Source: Hydrogenophaga aromaticivorans
GTDB lineage: Bacteria; Pseudomonadota; Gammaproteobacteria; Burkholderiales; Burkholderiaceae_C
Length of the DNA: 64,000 nucleotides
Direction of reading: 5' to 3'
NCBI RefSeq assembly: GCF_013387465.1
Contig: NZ_VYGV01000007.1
Location: forward strand, 120,549 to 184,548
The notes under the pieces are model-generated. The model had not been told where the DNA came from. It searched no databases and worked only from the letters and a program-made list of their open reading frames with translations. The stretch's first letter is position 1; every line of letters begins with the position of its first letter. The translations under genes were made by a program, and so were the position numbers. Positions 9,616-21,840 of this stretch are shown here, one piece after another.

Positions 9616-9667
9616 CACTCGACCGGCCATTGAGACACGAGACAAACATCCGTCACGAGGACACACC

Positions 9668-11752
<2,085 letters not shown>

Positions 11753-11754
11753 AC

Positions 11755-11843
11755 CACCCCCGTCGCTGCGCTCCGCCCCTCAAGGGGCAGCGCCTGCGGC
11801 CTGGCAAAGCCAGTTCCGCGGCGCTTCTGGGCCAGCTTCCCCT
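11755..11843 (+). repeat. structured intergenic repeat, copy c (after tkt)
   Basis: It begins two bases after the tkt stop. It has CGCCCCTCAAGGGGC and a CTGGC-AAA-GCCAG hairpin, in which both sides changed relative to the CCGGC/GCCGG form. The outer stem is AGCGCC (11789-11794) with GGCGCT (11820-11825). The tail GCTTCCCCTC matches copy a. The first hairpin is degenerate. Confidence 0.85.
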
Positions 11844-11855
11844 CATCGAACCTGA

Positions 11856-13623
<1,768 letters not shown>

Positions 13624-13637
13624 TCCGGGTGATCGCC

Positions 13638-14837
13638 ATGAAATTCCTCCGATTCAGCGACGTGTGTGCCAGCGGCTTTGCCAGCGGCAAACGTATCTTC
13701 ATCCGCGCCGACCTCAACGTGCCGCAGGACGACGCGGGCAACATCACCGAAGACACGCGCATCCGCGCCAGCATCCCCGCGATCCAGATGGCGCTGGACG
13801 CCGGTGCCGCCGTCATGGTGACCTCGCACCTGGGCCGTCCTACCGAAGGCGAATTCAAACCTGCCGACTCATTGACTCCTGTCGCGGCCCGCATGGGCCA
13901 GCTCATGGGTCGCAACATCCGCGTCGTCGCCAACTGGGTGGACGGCGACTTCTCCGTGGCGCCCGGTGAGGTGGTGATGCTGGAGAACTGCCGTCTGAAC
14001 AAAGGCGAGAAGAAGAACAGCCCCGAACTCGCCCAGAAGCTCGGTGCCTTGTGCGACATCTTCGTGCACGACGCCTTCGGCACCGCACACCGCGCCGAAG
14101 GCAGCACCTACGGCATCGCCGAGACCGCGCCGATCGCCTGCGCCGGCCCGCTGCTCGCCGCCGAGATGGACGCCATCGGCAAGGCCCTGGCCAACCCGAA
14201 GCGCCCGCTGATCGCCATCGTCGCCGGCAGCAAGGTGAGCACCAAGCTCACCATCCTGCAGGCGCTGGCGAAAAACGTGGACGGCCTGATCGTTGGCGGC
14301 GGCATCGCCAACACCTTCATGCTCGCCGCCGGTCTGAAGATCGGCAAGAGCCTGGCCGAACCCGACCTGATCGGCGAAGCCAAAGCCGTGATCGACGCCA
14401 TGAAAGCGCGCGGCGCGGCGGTGCCGATCCCGACCGACGTGGTCTGCGCCAAGAGCTTCAGCCCCGACGCAGTGGCCACGGTCAAGGCCGCCACCGACGT
14501 GGCCGACGACGACCTGATCCTGGACATCGGCCCTGAGACCGCGCAGCTGCTGGCCGAACAACTCAAGAAGGCCGGCACCATCGTCTGGAACGGCCCGGTG
14601 GGCGTGTTCGAGTTCGCCGCCTTCGAGAACGGCACCAAGGTCATCGCGCACGCGATCGCCGAGAGCAGCGCCTTCAGCATCGCCGGTGGTGGCGACACCT
14701 TGGCGGCGATCGCCAAGTACGGCATCGAGAAGGACGTGGGTTACATCTCCACCGGTGGTGGCGCCTTCCTCGAAGTGCTGGAGGGCAAGACACTACCGGC
14801 CTTCGAGGTGTTGGCGCGCAGAGCCGAGACCCCCTGA
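13638..14837 (+). CDS. pgk: phosphoglycerate kinase
   Basis: A 399-residue Pgk (CbbK), the ATP-consuming step that phosphorylates 3-phosphoglycerate in the Calvin cycle. The N-domain has IRADLNVPQ and [12 protein letters not shown]. The hinge and nucleotide domain have [18 protein letters not shown] and the Gly-rich GGGDTLAA. The ATG at 13638 is preferred to the GTG at 13629, which would add only three residues. It lies 14 bases after gap, indicating tight coupling. Confidence 0.97.
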   Translation: MKFLRFSDVCASGFASGKRIFIRADLNVPQDDAGNITEDTRIRASIPAIQMALDAGAAVMVTSHLGRPTEGEFKPADSLTPVAARMGQLMGRNIRVVANWVDGDFSVAPGEVVMLENCRLNKGEKKNSPELAQKLGALCDIFVHDAFGTAHRAEGSTYGIAETAPIACAGPLLAAEMDAIGKALANPKRPLIAIVAGSKVSTKLTILQALAKNVDGLIVGGGIANTFMLAAGLKIGKSLAEPDLIGEAKAVIDAMKARGAAVPIPTDVVCAKSFSPDAVATVKAATDVADDDLILDIGPETAQLLAEQLKKAGTIVWNGPVGVFEFAAFENGTKVIAHAIAESSAFSIAGGGDTLAAIAKYGIEKDVGYISTGGGAFLEVLEGKTLPAFEVLARRAETP

Positions 14838-14874
14838 TTTCCGACTTCAACTCATCTTTCCAAGGAAATTCCCC

Positions 14875-15942
14875 ATGGCACTCATCTCCCTTCGCCAGCT
14901 GCTCGACCACGCCGCCGAGCACAACTACGGCCTGCCGGCCTTCAACGTCAACAACATGGAGCAGGTGCAGGCCATCATGCAGGCGGCCGACAAGGTGAAC
15001 AGCCCCGTGATCCTGCAGGGATCGGCCGGTGCGCGCTCGTATGCGGGCGAGCCCTTCCTGCGCCATCTGATCTCGGCCGCGATCGAGATGTACCCCCACA
15101 TCCCCGTCTGCATGCACCAGGACCACGGCGCCGCGCCCGCCATCTGTTTCCGCTCCATCCAGTCGGGCTTCAGCTCGGTGATGATGGACGGCAGCCTGCT
15201 GGCCGACGGCAAGACGCCGTCGAGCTACGAGTACAACGTCAATACCACCAAGCAGGTGGTGGACCTGGCCCACGCCTGCGGCGTGTCGGTCGAAGGTGAA
15301 CTCGGTTGCCTGGGTTCGCTGGAAACCGGCAAGGCCGGCGAAGAGGACGGCCACGGCGCCGAAGGCGAGATGGACCACTCCATGCTGCTGACCGACCCCG
15401 ACGAAGCCGCGGACTTCGTGAGCAAGACCCAGGTGGACGCGCTGGCCATCGCCATCGGCACCAGCCACGGCGCCTACAAGTTCAGCAGCAAGCCCAGCGG
15501 CAAGGTGTTGCGCATCGACCGCGTGAAAGAGATCCACCAGCGCATTCCCAACGTGCACCTGGTGATGCACGGTTCGTCCAGCGTGCCGGAAGACTGGCTG
15601 GCCATCATCAACCAGTACGGTGGCGACATGGGCGTCACCTACGGCGTGCCGGTGGAAGAGATCGTGGAAGGCATCCGGAACGGCGTGCGCAAGGTCAACA
15701 TCGACACCGACCTGCGCATGGCCAGCACCGGCGCGATCCGCAAGCACCTGGCCGAAGACCGCAAGAACTTCGACCCGCGCAAGTTCTACAAGGAAGCCAC
15801 CAAGGCGATGCAGGCGATCTGTGCAGCACGCTACGAGGCCTTCGGTGCCGCCGGCATGGCCAGCAAGATCACCCAGGTGCACAGCCTGGAGACGATGCAG
15901 AAGCGCTACGACAAAGGTGAGCTCGCCGCCAAGGTGGCCTGA
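14875..15942 (+). CDS. fba: fructose-bisphosphate aldolase class II
   Basis: A 355-residue class II, zinc-dependent aldolase (CbbA). It starts [19 protein letters not shown], with AAGGAAA just upstream. Zinc and substrate motifs include [28 protein letters not shown] and KVNIDTDLR. It condenses triose phosphates, and erythrose-4-phosphate with DHAP, in the regenerative phase. It is the last gene of the cbb operon. No pyruvate kinase gene lies between pgk and fba, unlike the glycolytic arrangement seen in many relatives. Confidence 0.96.
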   Translation: MALISLRQLLDHAAEHNYGLPAFNVNNMEQVQAIMQAADKVNSPVILQGSAGARSYAGEPFLRHLISAAIEMYPHIPVCMHQDHGAAPAICFRSIQSGFSSVMMDGSLLADGKTPSSYEYNVNTTKQVVDLAHACGVSVEGELGCLGSLETGKAGEEDGHGAEGEMDHSMLLTDPDEAADFVSKTQVDALAIAIGTSHGAYKFSSKPSGKVLRIDRVKEIHQRIPNVHLVMHGSSSVPEDWLAIINQYGGDMGVTYGVPVEEIVEGIRNGVRKVNIDTDLRMASTGAIRKHLAEDRKNFDPRKFYKEATKAMQAICAARYEAFGAAGMASKITQVHSLETMQKRYDKGELAAKVA

Positions 15943-15974
15943 GCCAATCGCGAGGGAGCAGCGACAGCCCCTCC

Positions 15975-16078
15975 GGCGCGAAATGTCCCAACCCAGGATG
16001 CGGTGGAACCGGCTTCGCCGGGCCACTCGCATCGCCCCTTGGGGGGTGACGCGCTGAAAGCGCGGCGCGGGGGGAGGG
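15975..16078 (-). repeat. structured intergenic repeat, copy d (tandem, distal)
   Basis: Read on the minus strand it has CCCCCCGCGCCGC, a first hairpin GCGC-TTTCA-GCGC, CCCCCCAAGGGG and CCGGC-GAA-GCCGG. The outer stem is GATGCG (complement of 16028-16033) with CGCATC (complement of 15997-16002). It follows copy e in the same sense, so the dihaem cytochrome gene is trailed by two copies. It also lies downstream of fba on the opposite strand. Confidence 0.85.
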
Positions 16079-16097
16079 TAAATCTGTCTGCCAAAGA

Positions 16098-16190
16098 AGG
16101 GAAGCCCGCCCAGCACACGCCGAAGATCCGGCTTCGCCAGTCCAAGGGCGTGGTCCTCCTGGGGGGAAGCCGCACAGCGGCGCAGGGGGG
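16098..16190 (-). repeat. structured intergenic repeat, copy e (tandem, proximal)
   Basis: On the minus strand it starts five bases after the cytochrome stop. The sequence is divergent (CTGGC-GAA-GCCGG in the central hairpin). The outer stem CACGCC (complement of 16147-16152) with GGCGTG (complement of 16116-16121) is perfect and different from every other copy. The tail GGCTTCCCTT matches copies a and c. Confidence 0.75.
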
Positions 16191-16195
16191 AACCT

Positions 16196-16819
16196 CTACT
16201 TGCTGCTGACGTACTCAGCAACAGCCGCCATCTCCAGCTCCGTCATCTTCTCCGCCACCACATGCATCACCGCGTTGTCGTTCGTGCGGTCGCGCTTGTT
16301 GAACGATTTCAGCTGGGTGTGGATGTAGCCTGAGAACTGGGTCGCCAGTCGGGGCAGGTTGGCTGCGCCCTCGGCGTTGGTACCGTGGCAGTTCACACAG
16401 GCTGGCACGCCGCTGAACTTGTTGCCGTTGTGAAAGATGTAGCGGCCCATGGCGGCGAGTTGCGGGTCCTTGGGCTCCTCGCGCGGGATCGACATCTTCT
16501 CGTAGTACTTGCCCAGCGCCAGCATCTCGTCGGGCGTGAGCTTGCTCACCATCTCGACCATGGCGGTGCTCTTGCGTTGGCCACTCTTGAAAGCCGTGAG
16601 CTGCTTGGCGATGTACTCGGCGTGCTGTCCGGCCAGACGCGGAAACACCTCGCTGGTGGACTCACCCTGCGCTCCGTGGCACAGGAAGCAGGAGCCGCCC
16701 GCGATCTTCTTGGCACGGGCCTCGTCGGCCTGAGCGAAGGCACTCATCGAGAAAAGGAGCGCCACGGCCAACGTGAATGTCGTGCGGACGGTGTTCAGGG
16801 GCGAAAGGCGAGCGTTCAT
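16196..16819 (-). CDS. periplasmic dihaem cytochrome c (c4-like)
   Basis: A 207-residue exported protein with a signal peptide ending about residue 30 (LLFSMSAFAQA). It has two haem-attachment motifs, CFLCH (44-48) and CVNCH (141-145), each in a cytochrome-c fold, the arrangement of cytochrome c4. Likely role: carry electrons from the sulfur-oxidising enzymes to the terminal oxidase. It lies 118 bases downstream of soxF on the same strand, separated by repeat copy f. The ATG at 16819 is set by the signal peptide. The family is clear; the partner is inferred from context. Confidence 0.88.
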   Translation of the reverse strand: MNARLSPLNTVRTTFTLAVALLFSMSAFAQADEARAKKIAGGSCFLCHGAQGESTSEVFPRLAGQHAEYIAKQLTAFKSGQRKSTAMVEMVSKLTPDEMLALGKYYEKMSIPREEPKDPQLAAMGRYIFHNGNKFSGVPACVNCHGTNAEGAANLPRLATQFSGYIHTQLKSFNKRDRTNDNAVMHVVAEKMTELEMAAVAEYVSSK

Positions 16820-16842
16820 GTCCGGACAGGATGAAGAGGAGA

Positions 16843-16937
16843 GGGCACGCCGCCGGCGGCAGCCGCGGAACCGGCTTTGTCGGGTCGCTGGCTGCGCCCC
16901 CCTTCCAGGGGGGTGACGCCGCAGGCGGCGCGGGGGG
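16843..16937 (-). repeat. structured intergenic repeat, copy f (after soxF)
   Basis: On the minus strand it starts on the base after the soxF stop. It has CCCCCCGCGCCGC, a first hairpin GCCGC-CT-GCGGC, CCCCCCTGGAAGGGGGG and CCGAC-AAA-GCCGG (one mismatch). The outer stem is GCAGCC (complement of 16890-16895) with GGCTGC (complement of 16859-16864). Confidence 0.88.
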
Positions 16938-18218
16938 TCAAGCCAAGGTGTCAGCCCAGATGTTGCGTGCCCAGGCGTGGGCATAGCGGCCTTCGAGTTC
17001 GCTGGCCGCCACCGACACACCGCCCGAGCCAGGCACCGTGAGCATGGTCTTCTTCTCGGCGTCGTAACGGTGCACGCTGGCCACGTGCACCACGTCTTCG
17101 TCGGTCACGAAGCTGTAGCAGGTGTTGGCGTAGATCGGCAGCGAGAGCGGCTCCTTGCCTTCCAGCAGAGCCACCACGGCCGCGGCACAGGTCTTGCCGT
17201 GCTGGTTGGCCATGTGGCCGGACTTGGGCATGCCGGGCGCGATCTGGATCGAGTCGCCGAGCACGTGGATGTTCTTCCTGGCCTTGGATTCGAAGGTGAG
17301 GAAGTCGACATCGCACCAGCGGTTGTTGGCGGTGGCCAGGCCGGTGGTGACGGCGATGGCGCCAGCGCGCATGCTGGGCACCACGTTGGCGACACCGGCC
17401 TTGAAGTCGTCGTTGAACTCGAATTTCAGCGTGTTGGTGGCCGCGTCCACGTCGACCACCTTGTGCTTGGGGCGGTACTCGATCATGCCGTCGTAATGGT
17501 CCTTCCAGGCCTTCATGAACAGGCCCTTCTTGGACTGGATGTCGTCGTTGGCGTCGAAGATCACGACCTTGCTCTTGGGCTTGGCCTTCTTGAAGTAGTT
17601 GGCGACCATGCAGGCGCGCTCGTAGGGGCCGGGCGGGCAGCGGTACGGCGCGAGCGGGATCGAGAGCGCATACACGCCACCGTCGGGCATGGCTTCGAGC
17701 TGTTTGCGCAGCGCCACGGTCTGGGCGCCGGCTTTCCAGGCGTGCAGCACCTTGTCTTGCGCACCGGGCTTGGCCATGCCGGGCAGGGTGTCCCACATGA
17801 AGTCGATACCGGGCGAGAGGATCAGGCGGTCATACGGCAGTTCGCCGCCGCTGGCGAGTTTCACCATGCGCTTCTCAGCGTCGATGCTGGCGACCATGTC
17901 GCGCACGACTTTCACGCCGTGGCGCTTTTCCAGGTTGTCGTAGGGGGTGGTGATGTCGGCGATGGTCTTGCTGCCCTGGATCACCAGGTTGGAAATCGGG
18001 CAGGAGACGAAAGCCGGATTCGGCTCGATCAGCGTGACGTTGATGCCGTAGTCGGAGAACAGTCGCACGTATTTGGCGGCGGTGGCGCCACCGTAGCCGC
18101 CTCCGACGACGATGACCTTCGCGCCACTGGCGCCCCCGGCAGCACAGCCACCCAGCAAGCCCAGACCGGCCACCGCCGAACCGGCGCCCAGCGTTTGTAC
18201 AAATTGACGACGTTGCAT
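16938..18218 (-). CDS. soxF: sulfide dehydrogenase flavoprotein subunit (SoxF/FccB)
   Basis: A 426-residue FAD-dependent oxidoreductase of the flavocytochrome c sulfide dehydrogenase family. A twin-arginine type leader (MQRRQFVQTLGAG) leads to LLGGC, a lipobox-like end with Cys25, so it may be a Tat-exported lipoprotein. The FAD-binding VVGGGYGG follows at 37-44. FVSCPISN and NTCYSF contain Cys residues in positions expected for the redox-active pair. It oxidises sulfide in the periplasm and passes electrons to the small cytochrome subunit encoded 11 bases upstream. Together with the divergent sox operon this is the soxEF unit. Confidence 0.92.
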   Translation of the reverse strand: MQRRQFVQTLGAGSAVAGLGLLGGCAAGGASGAKVIVVGGGYGGATAAKYVRLFSDYGINVTLIEPNPAFVSCPISNLVIQGSKTIADITTPYDNLEKRHGVKVVRDMVASIDAEKRMVKLASGGELPYDRLILSPGIDFMWDTLPGMAKPGAQDKVLHAWKAGAQTVALRKQLEAMPDGGVYALSIPLAPYRCPPGPYERACMVANYFKKAKPKSKVVIFDANDDIQSKKGLFMKAWKDHYDGMIEYRPKHKVVDVDAATNTLKFEFNDDFKAGVANVVPSMRAGAIAVTTGLATANNRWCDVDFLTFESKARKNIHVLGDSIQIAPGMPKSGHMANQHGKTCAAAVVALLEGKEPLSLPIYANTCYSFVTDEDVVHVASVHRYDAEKKTMLTVPGSGGVSVAASELEGRYAHAWARNIWADTLA

Positions 18219-18229
18219 GTTGGGGCTCC

Positions 18230-18532
18230 TTATTTTTTCAGGCTGGCGAAGTAGGCGGCCAATTGCTGGAGCTGCTCGTCGGAGTAGCCCTTGGTCAGCT
18301 GGTGCATGATGGTGGCGGGCTTGCGGCCGGTCTTGAAGTCCATCATCTTCTGGATCAGCTCGTCCTTGTCCTTGCCGGCCAGCGACTCATTGCCCGTCTC
18401 GGCCTTGCCCATGGTGCCGTGGCAGTTGGCACAGGCCGCGGCCCACGCGCGCACCTGACTCACTTCGGCCTGCGCCCCCAAAGCCGCTGCACTCAGCGCA
18501 CCCACAGCCAGCCATTTCATTGTTTTGATCAT
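18230..18532 (-). CDS. soxE: monohaem cytochrome c subunit (SoxE/FccA-like)
   Basis: A 100-residue exported cytochrome. The signal peptide is about residues 1-22 (VGALSAAALGAQA) and the single haem motif is CANCH (34-38) followed by the Met-ligand region. A GGAGGTGA ribosome site lies four bases upstream of the ATG at 18532 and decides the start over the upstream in-frame ATG at 18568. It is expected to be the cytochrome partner of the flavoprotein encoded next. It is shorter than dihaem FccA, matching the monohaem type. Confidence 0.88.
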   Translation of the reverse strand: MIKTMKWLAVGALSAAALGAQAEVSQVRAWAAACANCHGTMGKAETGNESLAGKDKDELIQKMMDFKTGRKPATIMHQLTKGYSDEQLQQLAAYFASLKK

Positions 18533-18573
18533 CGTCACCTCCAGAAGAGTGGTTGGGAAAAACACCATCTAAA

Positions 18574-18603
18574 ACTGTAGCAGGGGGTGTTCTGGCGCGC
18601 AAA
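18574..18603 (-). promoter_or_regulatory. possible promoter of soxE-soxF
   Basis: On the minus strand TTTGCG (complement of 18598-18603) and TACAGT (complement of 18574-18579) are 18 bases apart, about 42 bases upstream of the soxE start. The match to a sigma-70 promoter is moderate. Confidence 0.35.
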
Positions 18604-18667
18604 GCATCAGTACTTCCGCATATTTAGATGATTGATCCTAGCACCGTGATCTGGCCCTCCAAACCGT

Positions 18668-18730
18668 AAAAACCCTATCAGATTTGGTCTGCATTTGGAC
18701 CGATAAGTCAGTGACCCGTAAGGGTTTTTT
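18668..18730. other. fold-back element with terminator-like ends in the soxE-soxR gap
   Basis: AAAAACCCT (18668-18676) is the complement of AGGGTTTTT (18721-18729). On either strand this ends in a T run, so it could be a bidirectional terminator with a long loop. Inside lie GGTC/GACC (18686-18689 with 18698-18701) and a competing local hairpin ACCC-GTAA-GGGT (18714-18725). Together with the operator-like site below it accounts for most of the 354-base gap between the divergent genes; the remaining bases show nothing I recognise. Confidence 0.5.
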
Positions 18731-18836
18731 GGCGGGCGAGGCGTTTGCACGGGTGCCCGCTTTGGAACCCGGTGCGGGGTGCCATTTGTCAGAAAAGTGC
18801 GAGGATTCGGGTTTACACTAATCTGTATATAGGCAT

Positions 18837-18856
18837 TCAATCATATAGTTGATTGA
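18837..18856. promoter_or_regulatory. inverted repeat upstream of soxR, candidate ArsR-type operator
   Basis: TCAATCA and TGATTGA are perfect inverted arms separated by six bases, 30 bases upstream of the regulator start. A related half site (TGATTGATC at 18629-18637) lies closer to soxE. Divergent placement next to an ArsR-family gene suggests this protein binds here and controls both transcripts. The assignment is inference. Confidence 0.55.
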
Positions 18857-18886
18857 TCAAAGTCAAACGAATCTGGAGACCAACCG

Positions 18887-19309
18887 GTGGATGACATGCA
18901 CGAGGTTTTTGAGTCCGTGGCGCGCTATTTCAGCGTGCTCGGCGAGCCTACGCGGCTGCGCATCTTGCACGCGCTGTGTCAGGAAGAAAAGTGCGTCAAC
19001 GAGATCATCAAGGTGACCGCGCTGGCGCAGGCCAATGTGTCCCGCCATCTCGGCCTGATGTACCAGGCCGGCATGCTGTCGCGCCGCCGCGAGGGTACCC
19101 AGATTTTTTACAAGGTGGCTGACCCCATGTACATCGAGCTGTGTCGCACGGTGTCGACCCAGGTGGCCAGTCGAGCCGACAGCGCATCCGTTTCCCGTGA
19201 GAGTTTCAACCATTTTGTTGAAGACATGACCCCGCGCCAAAGCCCCAAGGTCAAAACCAGGGCCAAACGCAATCCCCCCGCCAACCAGAAGGAAAAAGCA
19301 AGTGTCTAA
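18887..19309 (+). CDS. soxR: ArsR-family regulator of sulfur oxidation (SoxR/SqrR/BigR-like)
   Basis: A 140-residue winged-helix repressor. The core (SVLGEPTRLRILHAL, NVSRHLGLMYQAGML, REGTQIFYKVAD) is ArsR-type. Three Cys residues, at 31, 36 and 86, could form a thiol or persulfide sensor, as in the sulfide-responsive BigR/SqrR/SoxR group. Which pair reacts is not certain. The C-terminal 30 residues are basic and disordered. The start is GTG at 18887, supported by GGAG eight bases upstream; ATG at 18896 is the alternative. It overlaps soxC by eight bases, so the two are coupled. Confidence 0.85.
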   Translation: MDDMHEVFESVARYFSVLGEPTRLRILHALCQEEKCVNEIIKVTALAQANVSRHLGLMYQAGMLSRRREGTQIFYKVADPMYIELCRTVSTQVASRADSASVSRESFNHFVEDMTPRQSPKVKTRAKRNPPANQKEKASV

Positions 19310-20645
19310 AGACCTGAGCGAAGTGATTGGACGCGTGATCCCCGCGCCCGAAAATTTTCTGAGTCCCGAAAAGCTCGAACAGGCGCGCAAGGCGCGCCGC
19401 AGCTTCATGGGCAAAGCACTGGCCATGGGCGCCGGCGTCGCCGCGTCGGCGGGCGCGGCCACCCGGGCCATGGCAGCTGACGGTGAAGAAGCGATTCTGA
19501 AGTTGCCCGAGCACAGCACAGGGCTGGGCCAGTCGGTGGTGACCGACGGCTATGGCAAACCCAGCAAATGGGAAGCCAACCTGCAGCGCCGCCAGAGCCC
19601 GGGTCTGACCCGCGTGGACCAGGCTTCGGTGAGCTTCACGCCGCTGCAGGGCCTGTTCGGCATCATCACGCCCAGCGGCCTGCACTTCGAACGCCACCAC
19701 CAGGGCTGGTGGGATATCGATCCCTCCAAACACCGCCTGATGATCAACGGCCTCGTGAAACGCCAGCGCGTCTTCACCATGGACGACCTGATGCGCCTGC
19801 CCAGCGTATCGCGCATCCACTTCATCGAGTGCGGTGCCAACACCGCCACCGAATGGGGCAACGTGGCCGTGCCCACCGTGCAGTACACGCACGGCATGGT
19901 CAGCTGCTCCGAATTCACCGGCGTGCTGCTGTCCACGCTGCTGGAAATGTGTGGTTACGACAAGAAGGCCGCCAAGTTCGTGCTGGCCGAAGGTGCCGAC
20001 GGTTCTTCCATGACCCGCACCATCGACATCGAACGCGCCATGGACGACTGCATCGTCGCCTGGGCCATGAACGGCGAGATGCTGCGCCCGGAGAATGGTT
20101 ACCCGCTGCGCCTGGTGGTGCCGGGTGTGCAGGGTGTGAGCTGGGTCAAGTACCTGCGCCGCATCGAAGTGGGCGATCAGCGGTACGCCACCAAGGACGA
20201 GGCGGTGCACTACATCGATCACATGCCCGATGGCACGCACCGCCAGTACACCGGCATCCAGGAGTGCAAGTCGGTCATCACCACACCCTCGGCCGGCCAG
20301 ACCCTGCTGGACAAGGGCTACTACAACGTGACCGGCCTGGCCTGGTCGGGCCGCGGTGCGATCAAGCGCGTGGACGTGAGCGTGGATGGTGGCCGCAACT
20401 GGCGCACCGCGCGCATCGAAGGCCCGGTGCTGCCCAAGGCGCTGACCCGTTTCAACATCGACTGGGTCTGGGACGGCAAGCCCGCCATCCTGCAAGCCCG
20501 TGCCGTCGACAGCACCGGTTATGTGCAGCCCAAGATCAACCAGCTGCGTGCCGTGCGCGGCACCAAGTCTGTCTATCACCAGAACGCCATCCAGAGCTGG
20601 CTGGTGTCTGAAAACGGTGAAGTCTCCAACGTGCAGGTGTACTGA
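19302..20645 (+). CDS. soxC: sulfite dehydrogenase/sulfur dehydrogenase molybdenum subunit SoxC
   Basis: A 447-residue sulfite-oxidase-family protein. A Tat leader (ARRSFMGKALAMGAGVAAS, about residues 30-50) exports the folded molybdenum enzyme. The Mo-ligand Cys is in HFIECGANTATEW. The C-terminal dimerisation domain is complete. SoxCD oxidises the sulfane sulfur bound to SoxY and yields six electrons. The start is GTG at 19302, inside the end of soxR. It ends in TGATGA, overlapping the soxD ATG by one base. Confidence 0.95.
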   Translation: MSKDLSEVIGRVIPAPENFLSPEKLEQARKARRSFMGKALAMGAGVAASAGAATRAMAADGEEAILKLPEHSTGLGQSVVTDGYGKPSKWEANLQRRQSPGLTRVDQASVSFTPLQGLFGIITPSGLHFERHHQGWWDIDPSKHRLMINGLVKRQRVFTMDDLMRLPSVSRIHFIECGANTATEWGNVAVPTVQYTHGMVSCSEFTGVLLSTLLEMCGYDKKAAKFVLAEGADGSSMTRTIDIERAMDDCIVAWAMNGEMLRPENGYPLRLVVPGVQGVSWVKYLRRIEVGDQRYATKDEAVHYIDHMPDGTHRQYTGIQECKSVITTPSAGQTLLDKGYYNVTGLAWSGRGAIKRVDVSVDGGRNWRTARIEGPVLPKALTRFNIDWVWDGKPAILQARAVDSTGYVQPKINQLRAVRGTKSVYHQNAIQSWLVSENGEVSNVQVY

Positions 20646-21727
20646 TGAAATCCATTTTTAAACTTTCGACGAATGCCGTTGTTCTGGCGGCTGCGCTCTC
20701 GCTGGGTACTGCTTTTGCGCAGACCGCGCCGTGGCACAACATGGGCCGTGACGCCACCGCCGCCGAGGTGAAGGCCTGGGACATCGATGTGCGCCCGGAC
20801 TTCAAAGGCCTGCCGGCTGGTGCGGGCAGCGTCTCGCAGGGCGAAGCGGTCTGGGAAGTGAAGTGTGCGTCTTGCCATGGCAGCTTCGGCGAGTCCAACG
20901 AAGTGTTCACGCCCATCATCGGCGGCACCACCAAGGACGACATCAAGAACGGCCGCGTGAAGGGCCTGGAAGAGGGCAAAAGCATTTCGCCCCAGAAGAC
21001 CACCATCATGAAGGTGGCCACGGTCTCCACGATCTGGGACTACATCAACCGCGCCATGCCCTGGAACGCGCCCAAGACGCTCACCACCAACGAGGTCTAT
21101 GGCGTGACGGCCTACCTGCTGAGCCTGGCCGAGATCGTTCCGGCGGACTTCACCCTGACCGACAAGAACATCGCCGAGGTGCAAAAGCGGATGCCCAACC
21201 GCAATGGCATGGTGTTCTACGAGCCGCTGTGGAAAGCGAATGGCAAGGGCGATGTGAAGAATGTGGCCTGCATGAAGGACTGCTCGGTCGATCCCAAAGT
21301 GCATTCTTTCCTGCCGGACTTTGCCCGCGACGCCCACGGCAACATCCAGGAGCAGAACCGCGTGATCGGCCCGGTGCGTGGTACCGACACCACCAAGCCA
21401 GCGCCCAAGGGTCTGGTGGGTTCGTCGGCCGCGGCACCGGTGGTGGTGGCCGCCCGCACGGCCTCAGGCGGCGCGGATGCCAAAGGCATGCTGAACACCA
21501 ATGCCTGCACGGCCTGCCACGGCTTGAAGAGCAAGATCGTCGGCCCGGGCTTCAACGAAATCTCTGCCAAATACAAGGGCAAGGCCGACGCCGAGACCTA
21601 CCTGGAAGGCAAGATCAAGTCGGGTGGTTCGGGTGTCTGGGGGGCCGTGCCCATGCCGGCCCAGGACCAGCTCTCGGCGGCCGATGCCAAGACCCTTGCC
21701 AAGTGGATTGTGGAGGGCGCGAAATAA
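20645..21727 (+). CDS. soxD: dihaem cytochrome c subunit SoxD
   Basis: A 360-residue exported partner of SoxC. The signal peptide ends about residue 25 (LGTAFAQ). There are two haem motifs, CASCH at 74-78 and CTACH at 288-292, in N- and C-terminal cytochrome domains joined by a long linker. It takes electrons from the SoxC molybdenum centre. The ATG overlaps the soxC stop. The last 75 residues closely resemble the small cytochrome encoded next. Confidence 0.95.
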   Translation: MKSIFKLSTNAVVLAAALSLGTAFAQTAPWHNMGRDATAAEVKAWDIDVRPDFKGLPAGAGSVSQGEAVWEVKCASCHGSFGESNEVFTPIIGGTTKDDIKNGRVKGLEEGKSISPQKTTIMKVATVSTIWDYINRAMPWNAPKTLTTNEVYGVTAYLLSLAEIVPADFTLTDKNIAEVQKRMPNRNGMVFYEPLWKANGKGDVKNVACMKDCSVDPKVHSFLPDFARDAHGNIQEQNRVIGPVRGTDTTKPAPKGLVGSSAAAPVVVAARTASGGADAKGMLNTNACTACHGLKSKIVGPGFNEISAKYKGKADAETYLEGKIKSGGSGVWGAVPMPAQDQLSAADAKTLAKWIVEGAK

Positions 21728-21840
21728 ACCGAAATCAACCCACCTGCGTTCGCCGCGGAGGTGACTGCTCCGCTCGTTCCTCCAAATATGCGCATTTAAT
21801 CGTTAACCCCATACGTTTTTTACCAAGGAGACCCTAAGCT

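Noticed and set aside
8921-9667. Long N-terminal extension of tkt overlapping prk
   Set aside because: Reads prk out of frame; the true start is at 9668, matching transketolase N-termini.
14674-16221. 515-codon minus-strand frame over fba and the repeats
   Set aside because: Shadow of fba extended through non-coding repeat DNA.
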